A DNA stretch of 36,515 nt from a virus: positions 1 through 36,515 of IMG/VR virus record IMGVR_UViG_3300010354_000247; one strand, given 5' to 3'. A program made the translations under genes and the position numbers. The notes under the pieces are model-generated. The model was not told the DNA's origin and searched no databases. It saw nothing but the letters and a program-made list of their open reading frames with translations. Of the stretch, positions 16,002-23,750 are shown piece by piece. Position 1 is the stretch's first letter. Every line of letters begins with the position of its first letter.

Positions 16002-16676
16002 ATGGCAGTAGCACCTCTTAATAAATTTTTAACTATATCTGTTCCAGTTGCTCCAGGAGAACAGACAATTTATACAACTCCTACAGGTGTTACTGGTATT
16101 TTGCTGTATGCACAAGTTGCAAATGTTGGTATAAACACTTATCCAAAAATTACAGTAACACATAGAAGAAAAAGCACTTCACTTAGAACTAACGGAAATA
16201 CTAGAGATATTAGACTTGTAAAGGAAATAGAAATACCACCAAATGATGCAGTTATTGTTGTTGATGGTAGATTAATATTAGAAAAAACTGCAGTTATTTC
16301 TGATTCTGTAGTTGTGAAAGGTACACAAGATGGAATTGTATCTATAACTGACTGCAAATATGATAATAATACTGGTATCACCACAATTACAACATATGAC
16401 CCACATAATTTTAATGTAGATGACGAAGTAACAATGAGTGGATTGAATTTTACATGTGGTAGCAATTCATCATTTGGAATAACTACTTCTATATTCCCAT
16501 CTCCACAAAAATCTTTTGTTGTTACTAGTATTGTAGATAATGTTGGAACTTCAAAAACATTTGTAACTAATACTGGAGTTGTTGCTGGAATTGCACATAC
16601 TTATGTTAGTGGAGGATTTGCAGCTCCATTACAAATGGAAATTATATGCAGTATTCTTGAAAATAGTTCTTCGTAA
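16002..16676 (+). CDS. Virion structural protein
   Basis: A 224-residue protein, mostly beta. The first 100 residues (SVPVAPGEQTIYTTPTGVTG, HRRKSTSLRTNG, IPPNDAVIVVDGRLILEKTA) resemble small virion proteins seen between fibres in marine T4-like phages; it could be a trimeric neck or tip. Residues about 105-160 (ITTYDPHNFNVDDEVTMSGL) match a beta module also present in the 2056-residue fibre (for example TTDIPHGLNFGTPIKIRGV). It starts 3 nt after the preceding stop, in the same operon. No enzyme motif seen. Confidence 0.6.
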   Translation: MAVAPLNKFLTISVPVAPGEQTIYTTPTGVTGILLYAQVANVGINTYPKITVTHRRKSTSLRTNGNTRDIRLVKEIEIPPNDAVIVVDGRLILEKTAVISDSVVVKGTQDGIVSITDCKYDNNTGITTITTYDPHNFNVDDEVTMSGLNFTCGSNSSFGITTSIFPSPQKSFVVTSIVDNVGTSKTFVTNTGVVAGIAHTYVSGGFAAPLQMEIICSILENSSS

Positions 16677-16678
16677 TT

Positions 16679-17722
16679 ATGTCGAATTTTAGATATCTAT
16701 CGGGTAGAGAAAAATTAAATTCCTTTCAGAATTTACATAAAGATAGACATTTATATCTAAGAATAAATGATGCTGAACCAAATTTAGGATATGTTGGTGA
16801 AAAAAATCTACCGCCTGGAATTTCAACTTATTATTCTTTAGTTACAATAGATAATGGAACTTCTTTTGATAGATATTGGAAAGAACAGGGAATAAGAATT
16901 CAAGATGAGGGGCAACAGGTAGGAATTGGAAATGAAGTTAATGTTCTAAACTTTGTTGGAGTAGCTGTTACTGTATTATTAACTTCATCTTCAACCGTAG
17001 ACATAAAAGTTTTTTCTCCCGGTTTAGATAATCAAATATTATACAACAATAATGATGATTTTGCAGCCGCTTCTGATTTTTATTATGATTCCGATACCAA
17101 TAGAGTTGGAATAGGAACTTCATTACCTGAGCAAAAATTAGATTTAAATGGAAATTTAAGAATTACAGGCAACATTTACGATTCTAAAAATGTTGTTGGA
17201 ATGGCAGGTTCTGTATTAGTTTCTACTCAAGGAAATGGAGTTGTTTGGGGTAAGGGAGCACCAGTTTCAATTGGAACAATACCCCACATGAATGCCGATG
17301 AAGGAGAATTGTGGTGGAATAAAATTACAGGAAATTTGAAAGTTTATTATGATGATGGAAATAGTAAACAATGGGTTGATGCCAGTAATGGCATGGGTAT
17401 CCAAGGATTACAAGGAACTCAAGGACTTCAAGGAAGGCAAGGAACTCAAGGACTTCAAGGACTTCAAGGACCAAAAGGTGAAGATAATCAGTGGCAAAAT
17501 GTTGAATTGGGAATAACTACAACTAAAAATGTAGGAATAGGAACCACTAATCCAACTTCACAATTAACAGTATTTGGTGACGGATATTTTTTTGGTGTTG
17601 TTACCTCTATTGGTGGATTTGTAACTGCTCCAGGTACAACTCCAGTCGAAATTAATTTAAATGGTAATGAACTAGTATTTAATGTTTATGGTATAGGATC
17701 CACTAGTTTATTGTTATATTAA
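16679..17722 (+). CDS. Structural protein with short collagen-like tract
   Basis: A 347-residue protein. The N-terminal 95 residues (FRYLSGREKLNSFQNLHKDR, INDAEPNLGYVGEKNLPPG) are followed by NNDDFAAASDFYYDSDTNRVG and a GIGTSLPEQKLDLNGNLRITG beta module, shared in style with the 1157- and 763-residue proteins. Residues about 241-265 form a short Gly-X-Gln collagen-like tract ([13 protein letters not shown]). Then a second IGTTNPTSQLTVFGDG module and a C-terminal beta end. Likely a fibre or whisker component. It closes the operon that began at 2900; a late promoter motif follows. Confidence 0.65.
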   Translation: MSNFRYLSGREKLNSFQNLHKDRHLYLRINDAEPNLGYVGEKNLPPGISTYYSLVTIDNGTSFDRYWKEQGIRIQDEGQQVGIGNEVNVLNFVGVAVTVLLTSSSTVDIKVFSPGLDNQILYNNNDDFAAASDFYYDSDTNRVGIGTSLPEQKLDLNGNLRITGNIYDSKNVVGMAGSVLVSTQGNGVVWGKGAPVSIGTIPHMNADEGELWWNKITGNLKVYYDDGNSKQWVDASNGMGIQGLQGTQGLQGRQGTQGLQGLQGPKGEDNQWQNVELGITTTKNVGIGTTNPTSQLTVFGDGYFFGVVTSIGGFVTAPGTTPVEINLNGNELVFNVYGIGSTSLLLY

Positions 17723-17723
17723 A

Positions 17724-17730
17724 CTAAATA
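17724..17730 (+). promoter_or_regulatory. Late promoter motif before the collagen-like fibre
   Basis: CTAAATA, 35 nt before the ATG at 17766, in the 43-nt gap between two structural genes. Confidence 0.5.
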
Positions 17731-17765
17731 AAAAAATATAGAAACTCTGCAAAGTATTTACTTAA

Positions 17766-20700
17766 ATGTCTTATCTTGATTTTCCAAATAATCCATCTGT
17801 AGGAGATCTTTATAGTGCTAATGGAGCATATTACGTTTGGAGTGGATATACTTGGGATAGATATACTGCAGGTAATCAAGGTGCTCAAGGAACTCAAGGA
17901 ACTCAAGGTAGACAAGGTGTTCAGGGTAATAGAGGAGTAGATGGAAAATCTGTTTCTGTTGTTGGTATAGTAACAGACGTAAATGCAGTTTATCCTACAG
18001 GTGGACCAAATAATCCAGATGGATATTTAAATTATTATTTTCCAGGTTCATCTTTAGCGGATGGAATTCTCAATGATATTGATGGACACTTATGGGTTTC
18101 TGATGGTGGTTCTCCAGCAAGTTGGACTGATGTTGGTAATATTAGAGGTCTTCAAGGAACTCAAGGAACTCAAGGTCTTCAAGGAACTCAAGGAACTCAA
18201 GGATTTCAAAATTCACAAGGACTACAAGGAACTCAAAGTGGACAAGGAGTTCAAGGATTAAGTAATCAAGGAGCTCAAGGAAGGCAAGGAAATCAAGGAC
18301 TTCAGGGGAGACAAGGTTCCCAAGGACTTCAAGGAAGACAAGGAACTCAAGGTCTTCAAGGAACTCAAGGAACTCAAGGACTTCAGAGTCTTCAGGGTTC
18401 TCAAGGTGTTCAAGGTATTCAAGGTTTAAGTAATCAAGGAACTCAAAGTACTCAAGGTCTTCAAGGTACTCAAGGTACTCAAGGATTACAAGGTATTCAG
18501 GGATTAAGTAATCAAGGTGTTCAAGGTAATCAAGGACTTCAGGGAAATCAAGGAGTTCAAGGAACTCAAGGAACTCAAGGAATAAGTAATCAAGGATCTC
18601 AAAGTACTCAAGGTCTTCAAGGTACTCAAGGTACTCAAGGTTTACAAGGTCTTCAGGGGTTAAGTAATCAAGGAGTTCAGGGTACTCAAGGAGAAAAAGG
18701 AGAGCAAGGAACTCAAGGAGCACAAGGTAATCAAGGACTTCAGGGAAATCAAGGAGTTCAAGGAGCACAAAGTTCTCAAAACAGTCAAGGAACACAGAGT
18801 GCTCAAGGTGTTCAAGGAGTTCAAGGTCAATTTGGTATTCAAGGATCTCAAAATACGCAAGGTATACAAGGTGATCAAGGTACTCAAGGAAATCAAGGAA
18901 TTCAAGGTCTTCAAGGAAATCAAGGAGTTCAAAATAGTCAAGGTGTACAAGGAACTCAGGGTGATCAAGGAACTCAAGGAAATCAAGGAATTCAGAATAG
19001 TCAAGGAGCACAAGGTCCACAGGGTATTCAAGGACTTCAAGGAACTCAAGGAGTTCAAAATGTTCAAGGTACTCAAGGAAGACAGGGAACTCAAGGACTT
19101 CAAGGAAATCAAGGTGTTCAAGGAGAACAAGGAACTCAAGGAACTCAAGGATTTCAAGGACTTCAAGGTACACAAGGTAATCAAGGAATAAGTAATCAAG
19201 GAGTTCAGGGTGAACAAGGGGTCCAAGGTCTCCAAGGTAATCAAGGAACTCAGGGAGTTCAAGGAGTTCAAGGTCTCCAAGGAAATCAGGGTGTTCAAGG
19301 AGTTCAAGGATTGCAAGGTGTTCAAGGTTTAAGTAATCAGGGAGTTCAGGGACTTCAGGGAACACAAGGAACACAAGGTCCACAAGGACCACAAGGATTG
19401 CAAGGTATTCAAGGTGTACAAGGACCTTTAAATAATAATCAAGGTACTCAGGGTCCTCAAGGTCTTCAAGGTCTTCAAGGTTTAAGTAATCAAGGTCCTC
19501 AAGGTCCTCAAGGACTTCAGGGAGTTCAAGGTAATCAAGGAGTACAAGGACCTTTAAATAACAATCAAGGTACTCAAAGTGCTCAAGGATTACAAGGTAA
19601 TCAGGGACTTCAAGGTACTCAAGGTACTCAAGGTAGACAAGGAACTCAAAGTCTTCAAGGTACTCAAGGATCTCAAGGTGCTCAAGGACTTAGTAATCAA
19701 GGTTTGCAGGGTGGGCAGAGTACTCAAGGTTTACAAGGTAATCAAGGTTCTCAAGGTGCTCAAGGATTGCAAGGTAATCAAGGTGTTCAAGGATCTTACA
19801 GTGGTAATGTAGGTTTTCCCTACAGATTTAGTACTAGTTTAGTATCTAATCCAAATCTTGGTTATTTTAGATTTAATAGAAATATATCTAATGTTATTAT
19901 AGAAATTTTAATTAGTACAGTTGATTTAATAGGTAATGATAGAAGTGTTGCGATTTCAGAGTTTAAAATTGGAACTACCATTTATATTACTGATGAAAAT
20001 AGAACCAATATAATGGCATTTGAGGTAATTAATAATGCATCTGTCTTAAATCCAACAACTTATTCTGTAGGTGTAAAATATTTGACAGGAAACACTCCTC
20101 TCAATAATGAGGTGATGTATATTTCTCCATTTAAGATAGGTACTCAAGGATTACAAGGTAATCAAGGAATTCAAGGACTTCAAGGAATTCAAGGTTCTAG
20201 TAATCAAGGAACACAGGGTACTCAAAATGTTCAAGGTTCTCAAGGAGTTCAAGGAGCTACTGGTTTAATTGGAGTATCTTATCAATATACAACAACTACT
20301 TTAGCTTTTCCTGGTTTAGGAAAATTTAAAAAATTTGTAGATACCGGAGTAACTTATCTTAGATTTAGTCTTGTTGACTATTATAACAATAATCAATCTG
20401 GGTTCTTGGCGAATTTAAATGTAGGAACTACCATTTATATTACTAATGCATTAAAAACAAATTTAATGATTTTTGAAGTAATTAGTGATTCTGTTTTAGG
20501 TTCATCTTTAGGTTCATCTTTTTACACAGTTGGTGTTAGCCAATTAAATGGAAACGATCCTGCTAATGATGAAGTGATGTATGTCACTATATTTAAAAAA
20601 GGTGTTCAGGGAGTTCAAGGTATTCAAGGGACAAATGGTAGTCAAGGAGTTCAAGGACCCCAAGGTACTCAAGGATTGCAAGGTAATCAAAGTACTCAAG

Positions 20701-22328
20701 GTCTTCAAGGAACTCAAGGAGTTCAAAATAGTCAAGGCATTCAAGGTGTTTTTGGAGTTCAAGGTGCCTTGAACGATAATCAAGGAACACAAGGTAATAT
20801 GGGTGTTCAAGGATCATCTACAGTAGTAAATACTAATAATATTACTGCATCTGATGATACAACAACTACAGTATTGTATCCAATTATGGTTCAAAATACT
20901 GGAGTTGTAGCGTCAGTAAAGGCTAGAAGTAGTGCAAATGCATTCTTTTTCAATGCTTCTGAAAATCGTTTAGTTGTTAATTTATTGAATACTAATAGTG
21001 ATGTTGGTATCGGTGGCAATCTTAGTATGTCTGGAAGTTGTGGAGTTACTCAAAATTTAAGTGTAAGTGGAACTGCCGGAGTAGGTGGAAATTTAAATGT
21101 ATCGGGAAATCATGGAGTTGGTGGAAATATTAATTGTTCAAATAGTTTAAATTTAAATGGTTCTGCTAATTTAGCTGGACAAATATTTATTCGAAATGGA
21201 TCGCCAACAGTATATCTTAGAGATACTGATAATAGAAGTTCTATGGTTCATTGTAATAGTAACATATTTTATGTCCTAAGTGGTAGTGGAGCTGATAGTA
21301 CAACATGGTCAGTTAATCCGTCTGGAGTATGGCCTTTAGAAATAAATTTAGATAATAGTGCTTTATCTACTGGAGATATTTCATCATTCTCCATGTATGA
21401 TAGAAATGATGGTTCATTCTATGTGAACCCAAATGGTGATACTAGACTTTCTGCTCTTTATGTTTGGGCAGGGGGCGGATCTTCACCCGCAACTTATGGT
21501 GGTGGTGGTGCTGGTTTGAGATATTATGGAAATTCATCACTTGAAATTGCAAGACCAGCAGGTAATGTAATTCAGGCAAATTTGACGGTTGATCCAGGTG
21601 GTGGTTTAAACGTTTATCAAGTTAGATTGAGTGGTGCAGGTGCTGGTGGACTTGCAGTTAATAACTCAAATAGTGGTACTGTATATGTAAATGCATTTTT
21701 AGGTGTTCACTGGGGTTGTCTCAAAAATAGAGAAAAACAAGATATTTTACTTGGTACAGTGATGGAAACTATTGACGAATTAATGGAATGGAAAATGATT
21801 GAGTTTGATTATTTTGATGATTACTTAGAGGAATATAGAAAAAAGAGAATACCATATAATGGTGATCTTGATTTAAAATCACCAATACAGTTCACATATG
21901 ATGGACAAGAATATAATGGGACAATTGTATTGGAAGAACCGATTTTAGAAGATGTCAACGACCCAAGTATTCATGTAGCAAATAAAAATGTTAGAGTAAA
22001 AGTAAGTGATACTGTTGCATCTAAAGCGGTTTATGGAGTATTTCTTGGGTGGGATGAAACAACTGATAATGATGAAGATCTTGGTAAAAATGTTGAACCT
22101 TGGAGTGATATAAATGTCGCATCAGTTGGAAACTTTTTTATCCGTGTAGCTCCAGGTCAAATTGTGAAGATTGGAGATTTACTTGAATCTAATGGAGATG
22201 GATGTGCAAGAGTTCAAGAAGATGACATTGTTAGAAGTAATACAATAGCTAAAGTTACAACTACAATTAAACAAATTGAGTTTGATGATGGATCTTACAT
22301 AGTAACTTGTGTTCTTTACTGTGGATAA
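17766..22328 (+). CDS. Giant collagen-like (Gly-X-Gln) tail fibre protein
   Basis: A 1520-residue protein. Residues 1-35 ([24 protein letters not shown]) form a fibre-type start. Gly-X-Gln tracts lie at about 36-60, 128-676, 792-832 and 946-1016. Between tracts two and three, and three and four, sit two related beta domains (about 677-791 and 832-945) sharing GTTIYIT, FEVI and NDEVMY/NNEVMY. Residues about 1017-1300 are beta-rich trimer-like modules. The last 220 residues ([13 protein letters not shown] ... [18 protein letters not shown]) resemble a C-terminal fibre domain with the G-D-L/x-L-x-S pattern. Likely a long receptor-contacting fibre. The tracts cause long open shadow frames on both strands. 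Confidence 0.85.
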   Translation: MSYLDFPNNPSVGDLYSANGAYYVWSGYTWDRYTAGNQGAQGTQGTQGRQGVQGNRGVDGKSVSVVGIVTDVNAVYPTGGPNNPDGYLNYYFPGSSLADGILNDIDGHLWVSDGGSPASWTDVGNIRGLQGTQGTQGLQGTQGTQGFQNSQGLQGTQSGQGVQGLSNQGAQGRQGNQGLQGRQGSQGLQGRQGTQGLQGTQGTQGLQSLQGSQGVQGIQGLSNQGTQSTQGLQGTQGTQGLQGIQGLSNQGVQGNQGLQGNQGVQGTQGTQGISNQGSQSTQGLQGTQGTQGLQGLQGLSNQGVQGTQGEKGEQGTQGAQGNQGLQGNQGVQGAQSSQNSQGTQSAQGVQGVQGQFGIQGSQNTQGIQGDQGTQGNQGIQGLQGNQGVQNSQGVQGTQGDQGTQGNQGIQNSQGAQGPQGIQGLQGTQGVQNVQGTQGRQGTQGLQGNQGVQGEQGTQGTQGFQGLQGTQGNQGISNQGVQGEQGVQGLQGNQGTQGVQGVQGLQGNQGVQGVQGLQGVQGLSNQGVQGLQGTQGTQGPQGPQGLQGIQGVQGPLNNNQGTQGPQGLQGLQGLSNQGPQGPQGLQGVQGNQGVQGPLNNNQGTQSAQGLQGNQGLQGTQGTQGRQGTQSLQGTQGSQGAQGLSNQGLQGGQSTQGLQGNQGSQGAQGLQGNQGVQGSYSGNVGFPYRFSTSLVSNPNLGYFRFNRNISNVIIEILISTVDLIGNDRSVAISEFKIGTTIYITDENRTNIMAFEVINNASVLNPTTYSVGVKYLTGNTPLNNEVMYISPFKIGTQGLQGNQGIQGLQGIQGSSNQGTQGTQNVQGSQGVQGATGLIGVSYQYTTTTLAFPGLGKFKKFVDTGVTYLRFSLVDYYNNNQSGFLANLNVGTTIYITNALKTNLMIFEVISDSVLGSSLGSSFYTVGVSQLNGNDPANDEVMYVTIFKKGVQGVQGIQGTNGSQGVQGPQGTQGLQGNQSTQGLQGTQGVQNSQGIQGVFGVQGALNDNQGTQGNMGVQGSSTVVNTNNITASDDTTTTVLYPIMVQNTGVVASVKARSSANAFFFNASENRLVVNLLNTNSDVGIGGNLSMSGSCGVTQNLSVSGTAGVGGNLNVSGNHGVGGNINCSNSLNLNGSANLAGQIFIRNGSPTVYLRDTDNRSSMVHCNSNIFYVLSGSGADSTTWSVNPSGVWPLEINLDNSALSTGDISSFSMYDRNDGSFYVNPNGDTRLSALYVWAGGGSSPATYGGGGAGLRYYGNSSLEIARPAGNVIQANLTVDPGGGLNVYQVRLSGAGAGGLAVNNSNSGTVYVNAFLGVHWGCLKNREKQDILLGTVMETIDELMEWKMIEFDYFDDYLEEYRKKRIPYNGDLDLKSPIQFTYDGQEYNGTIVLEEPILEDVNDPSIHVANKNVRVKVSDTVASKAVYGVFLGWDETTDNDEDLGKNVEPWSDINVASVGNFFIRVAPGQIVKIGDLLESNGDGCARVQEDDIVRSNTIAKVTTTIKQIEFDDGSYIVTCVLYCG
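18147..19793 (+). repeat. Tandem 9-nt repeat tract coding for Gly-X-Gln
   Basis: About 1.65 kb of imperfect 9-nt units (such as GGAACTCAA or GGTCTTCAA) encoding about 549 residues. Gln is nearly always CAA. The unit changes frequently in the X codon (T, L, V, N, I, A, R, S). Periodic G(L/I)SNQ and GPLNNNQ units break the three-residue phase. Confidence 0.9.
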
Positions 22329-22331
22329 ATA
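22325..22331 (+). promoter_or_regulatory. Late promoter motif
   Basis: ATAAATA, overlapping the stop of the collagen-like gene and ending 23 nt before the ATG at 22355. Confidence 0.5.
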
Positions 22332-22354
22332 TTTTTTAATTTACACATTATAGT

Positions 22355-22744
22355 ATGAATTATAATCACGAATTTAAAGTTATTAGTTTATTTAAAACTT
22401 CATCATTAGAAAATTTTAATGATGTTATTAAAAGTTGTAAGTGGAGTATGACATCTTATAGGGAAGATTATCCAGATATAAAAAAAGAAAGTGAACTGAC
22501 AACACCATTTCAAATTAATTTAAGTGATTTTGAAAATTCCTTTATTGATTATGAAGATATAAATGAGGATCTTATTATCTCTTGGATTAAAGAACAGCAA
22601 AAATATTTAATTGCACAACTTAGAAAAGTACATAAAAAAAACATTGAAGAAAGAATTAAATATAATGTTGAAGTTATCCACAATCCGTTTAATAATGAAG
22701 GAATTTCTTACGGTCCTAAAATAATAGAAAATGATAATATTTGA
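22355..22744 (+). CDS. Hypothetical protein, possible fibre accessory
   Basis: A 129-residue protein not assigned to a family. Features: KSCKWSMTSYREDYPDIKKE near residue 30, an acidic middle (NLSDFENSFIDYEDINED) and ISWIKEQQKYLIAQLRKVHK, likely a helix. Codon style matches the structural genes. It follows the 1520-residue fibre by 26 nt and has its own late motif, so a chaperone or small baseplate/fibre partner is plausible but unproven. Its stop overlaps the -35 box of the following early-type promoter. Confidence 0.6.
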   Translation: MNYNHEFKVISLFKTSSLENFNDVIKSCKWSMTSYREDYPDIKKESELTTPFQINLSDFENSFIDYEDINEDLIISWIKEQQKYLIAQLRKVHKKNIEERIKYNVEVIHNPFNNEGISYGPKIIENDNI

Positions 22745-22769
22745 CAAACGCCCCAAGACCCCCTATAAT
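22741..22769 (+). promoter_or_regulatory. Perfect sigma70-type promoter with -10 inside an inverted repeat
   Basis: TTGACA (22741-22746), 17-nt spacer, TATAAT (22764-22769). The -10 box lies in the loop of a perfect 6-bp inverted repeat, ACCCCC (22758-22763) and GGGGGT (22772-22777). The gene start follows at 22796. Confidence 0.85.
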
Positions 22770-22795
22770 ATGGGGGTAATCAAGGAAACGACCGA

Positions 22796-23005
22796 ATGAG
22801 CGCCACTCAAGAATATGTAGAGGGTATTGTGATTGATCTTTGCACTCGATCTTTTCTTCTCTTAAGTGATCAAGGTGATGAACGTCTTGTAGAATGTGAG
22901 ACCACTAAAGAATTTATGAACGTGTTGGAATTTGTAACCGCTAATCTCAAACCAGACCAAATTGAATACTCTGATCTTGCAGTTTATGAAAACGCTAACG
23001 ATTGA
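22796..23005 (+). CDS. Small hypothetical protein, early-type
   Basis: A 69-residue acidic protein, MSATQEYVEGIVIDLCTRSF onward, with no family I recognise. An AAGGA Shine-Dalgarno sits about 10 nt before the ATG. Arg codons are CGN and the base composition is less AT-rich than the surrounding structural genes, as in the helicase downstream. It is expressed from the consensus sigma70-type promoter at 22741 and overlaps the antitoxin-like gene by 20 nt. Confidence 0.65.
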   Translation: MSATQEYVEGIVIDLCTRSFLLLSDQGDERLVECETTKEFMNVLEFVTANLKPDQIEYSDLAVYENAND

Positions 23006-23168
23006 AGAACTTCAAGAAAACTTTGAAGAATATCTTGATAAGGTGGAAGCAGGTGAGTCTTTTCTCATAAAGAGTAAGTACGGAAATGTAGTGATGGTCC
23101 CTTACAAGGAATACGAAGAAATGGACGACCTCATCCGAATACACACGGATCACGAAGAAGGTTGTTGA
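22986..23168 (+). CDS. Phd/YefM-like antitoxin, no partner toxin
   Basis: A 60-residue protein, start ATG at 22986 (a TTG at 22962 in frame would add 8 residues but lacks support). MKTLTIEELQENFEEYLDKV, then EAGESFLIKSKYGNVVMVPY and KEYEEM follow the Phd/YefM N-terminal fold (T-I-x-E-L-x-E-N/x-x-x-x-L-D-x-V-x-x-G-E...V-P-Y-x-E-Y). In bacteria this domain binds the operator and the adjacent C-terminal tail neutralises a toxin. Here no toxin gene is next to it; tRNA genes and late genes follow. It could act on a host toxin or as a regulator. Its stop overlaps the -35 of the tRNA promoter. Confidence 0.65.
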   Translation: MKTLTIEELQENFEEYLDKVEAGESFLIKSKYGNVVMVPYKEYEEMDDLIRIHTDHEEGC

Positions 23169-23193
23169 CAAAGAGTTCCAGATCCTCTATAAT
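23165..23193 (+). promoter_or_regulatory. Perfect sigma70-type promoter for the tRNA genes
   Basis: TTGACA (23165-23170), 17-nt spacer, TATAAT (23188-23193). The -10 lies centrally between a perfect 7-bp inverted repeat, CCAGATC (23178-23184) and GATCTGG (23195-23201). The first tRNA starts 13 nt after the -10. Confidence 0.85.
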
Positions 23194-23206
23194 TGATCTG
23201 GTTTAA

Positions 23207-23294
23207 GCGAGTGAGACTTGGTAGTCAGAGAGGTCTTATAAACCTTTTCCGCCAGATTAGCGGCTTTGACCTGGTTCGAATCCAGGCACTCGTA
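23207..23294 (+). tRNA. tRNA-like gene with long variable arm, anticodon loop CTTATAA
   Basis: 88-nt cloverleaf. Acceptor GCGAGTG (23207-23213) pairs with CACTCGT (23287-23293), last pair G1-U72; discriminator A. T arm CCTGG-TTCGAAT-CCAGG. Anticodon stem GAGGT/ACCTT with loop CTTATAA, so anticodon TAT by position. The variable region is long with a 4-bp stem CCGC/GCGG, which is normal for Leu, Ser or Tyr but not Ile. A rather than U at position 8, a weak D stem (GAC/GTC) and extra bases before the anticodon stem suggest an odd or decaying gene. Isotype not assigned. Confidence 0.55.
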
Positions 23295-23299
23295 CCTAA

Positions 23300-23371
23300 G
23301 GGACTGTCGCCTATTGGTTAAGGCCCACTGCTTATAACGGTGTGAAGAGAGTTCAATTCTCTCCAGTCCTA
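23300..23371 (+). tRNA. tRNA with anticodon TAT (Ile, reads ATA)
   Basis: 72-nt standard cloverleaf. Acceptor GGGACTG/CAGTCCT (G1-U72 again), U8, D stem GCCT/AGGC with loop ATTGGTTA, anticodon stem CACTG/CGGTG (one T-G pair), loop CTTATAA with anticodon TAT at 23333-23335, variable TGAA, T arm GAGAG-TTCAATT-CTCTC, discriminator A, CCA not encoded. It would decode the Ile codon ATA, which is used in the late genes but absent from the helicase gene in this window. Confidence 0.8.
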
Positions 23372-23377
23372 TTAAAA

Positions 23378-23385
23378 AATAAATA
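23378..23385 (+). promoter_or_regulatory. Late promoter motif
   Basis: AATAAATA, ending 21 nt before the ATG at 23407. A start at 23392 would leave almost no leader, which argues for 23407. Confidence 0.45.
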
Positions 23386-23406
23386 TATGATATGGGAATA
23401 TTTCCT

Positions 23407-23718
23407 ATGTCTTTCAAATATAAAATAACTCATGCATACTGTTGGTATAATAATGGTAGTATGATAGTAAAAATGTATTTTATTAATGAAATACCTTTTA
23501 CTTTTGATGAATTGCCAGATTTGGCAATAACTGATCCAGAAATAATCAGATTAGCAGATAAGCAAAGAACATTTGAACCAGAAGATTTATATCAAAATTC
23601 TTTTTATTTGATAGATGAAGAAGCACATCCATGCTTCTTTCCAGTTGATTTAGAAAATCCCGAAGATTTACCAGATGACTTAGAATATGATTGTGGCGAA
23701 GAAGATTTGTTGTCATAA
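23407..23718 (+). CDS. Hypothetical acidic protein
   Basis: A 103-residue protein starting MSFKYKITHAYCWYNNGSMI. An in-frame ATG at 23392 would add MGIFP, but the late motif position favours 23407. The second half is very acidic (IDEEAHPCFFPVDLENPEDL, then EYDCGEEDLLS). No family recognised. Codon use fits late genes. It sits between the tRNA genes and the large fibre; function unknown. Confidence 0.6.
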   Translation: MSFKYKITHAYCWYNNGSMIVKMYFINEIPFTFDELPDLAITDPEIIRLADKQRTFEPEDLYQNSFYLIDEEAHPCFFPVDLENPEDLPDDLEYDCGEEDLLS

Positions 23719-23721
23719 ATA
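23715..23721 (+). promoter_or_regulatory. Late promoter motif before the 2056-residue fibre
   Basis: ATAAATA, preceded by C, overlapping the previous stop codon and ending 29 nt before the ATG at 23751. Confidence 0.5.
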
Positions 23722-23750
23722 AAACATAGAAATATTTTGTCAAATATAAA

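Noticed and set aside
18142-19392. Long open frames on the minus strand and in other plus frames across the collagen-like tract, up to 416 codons
   Set aside because: They arise because the 9-nt repeat lacks stop codons in several frames; their translations are Leu/Glu/Ser periodic runs with no gene signals. The plus frame with Gly-X-Gln is embedded in a larger coherent protein.
18147-19793. CRISPR-like array
   Set aside because: The repeat is a continuous 9-nt coding period with no spacers and no cas genes.
21716-22328. Peptidase S74-type self-cleaving chaperone at the end of the collagen-like fibre
   Set aside because: The usual Ser/Lys cleavage motif was not found; the end looks more like a generic G-D-x-L-x-S fibre domain, so no cleavage is claimed.
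22962-22985. Upstream TTG start for the antitoxin-like protein
   Set aside because: The ATG at 22986 begins exactly at the MKTLTIEEL fold start; the extra eight residues overlap the upstream gene further and lack a ribosome site.
23187-23417. Minus-strand ORF of 76 codons containing a RIELSSHRYKQW-type run
   Set aside because: It lies antisense to the two tRNA genes; such peptide strings are a usual artefact of translated tRNA sequence.
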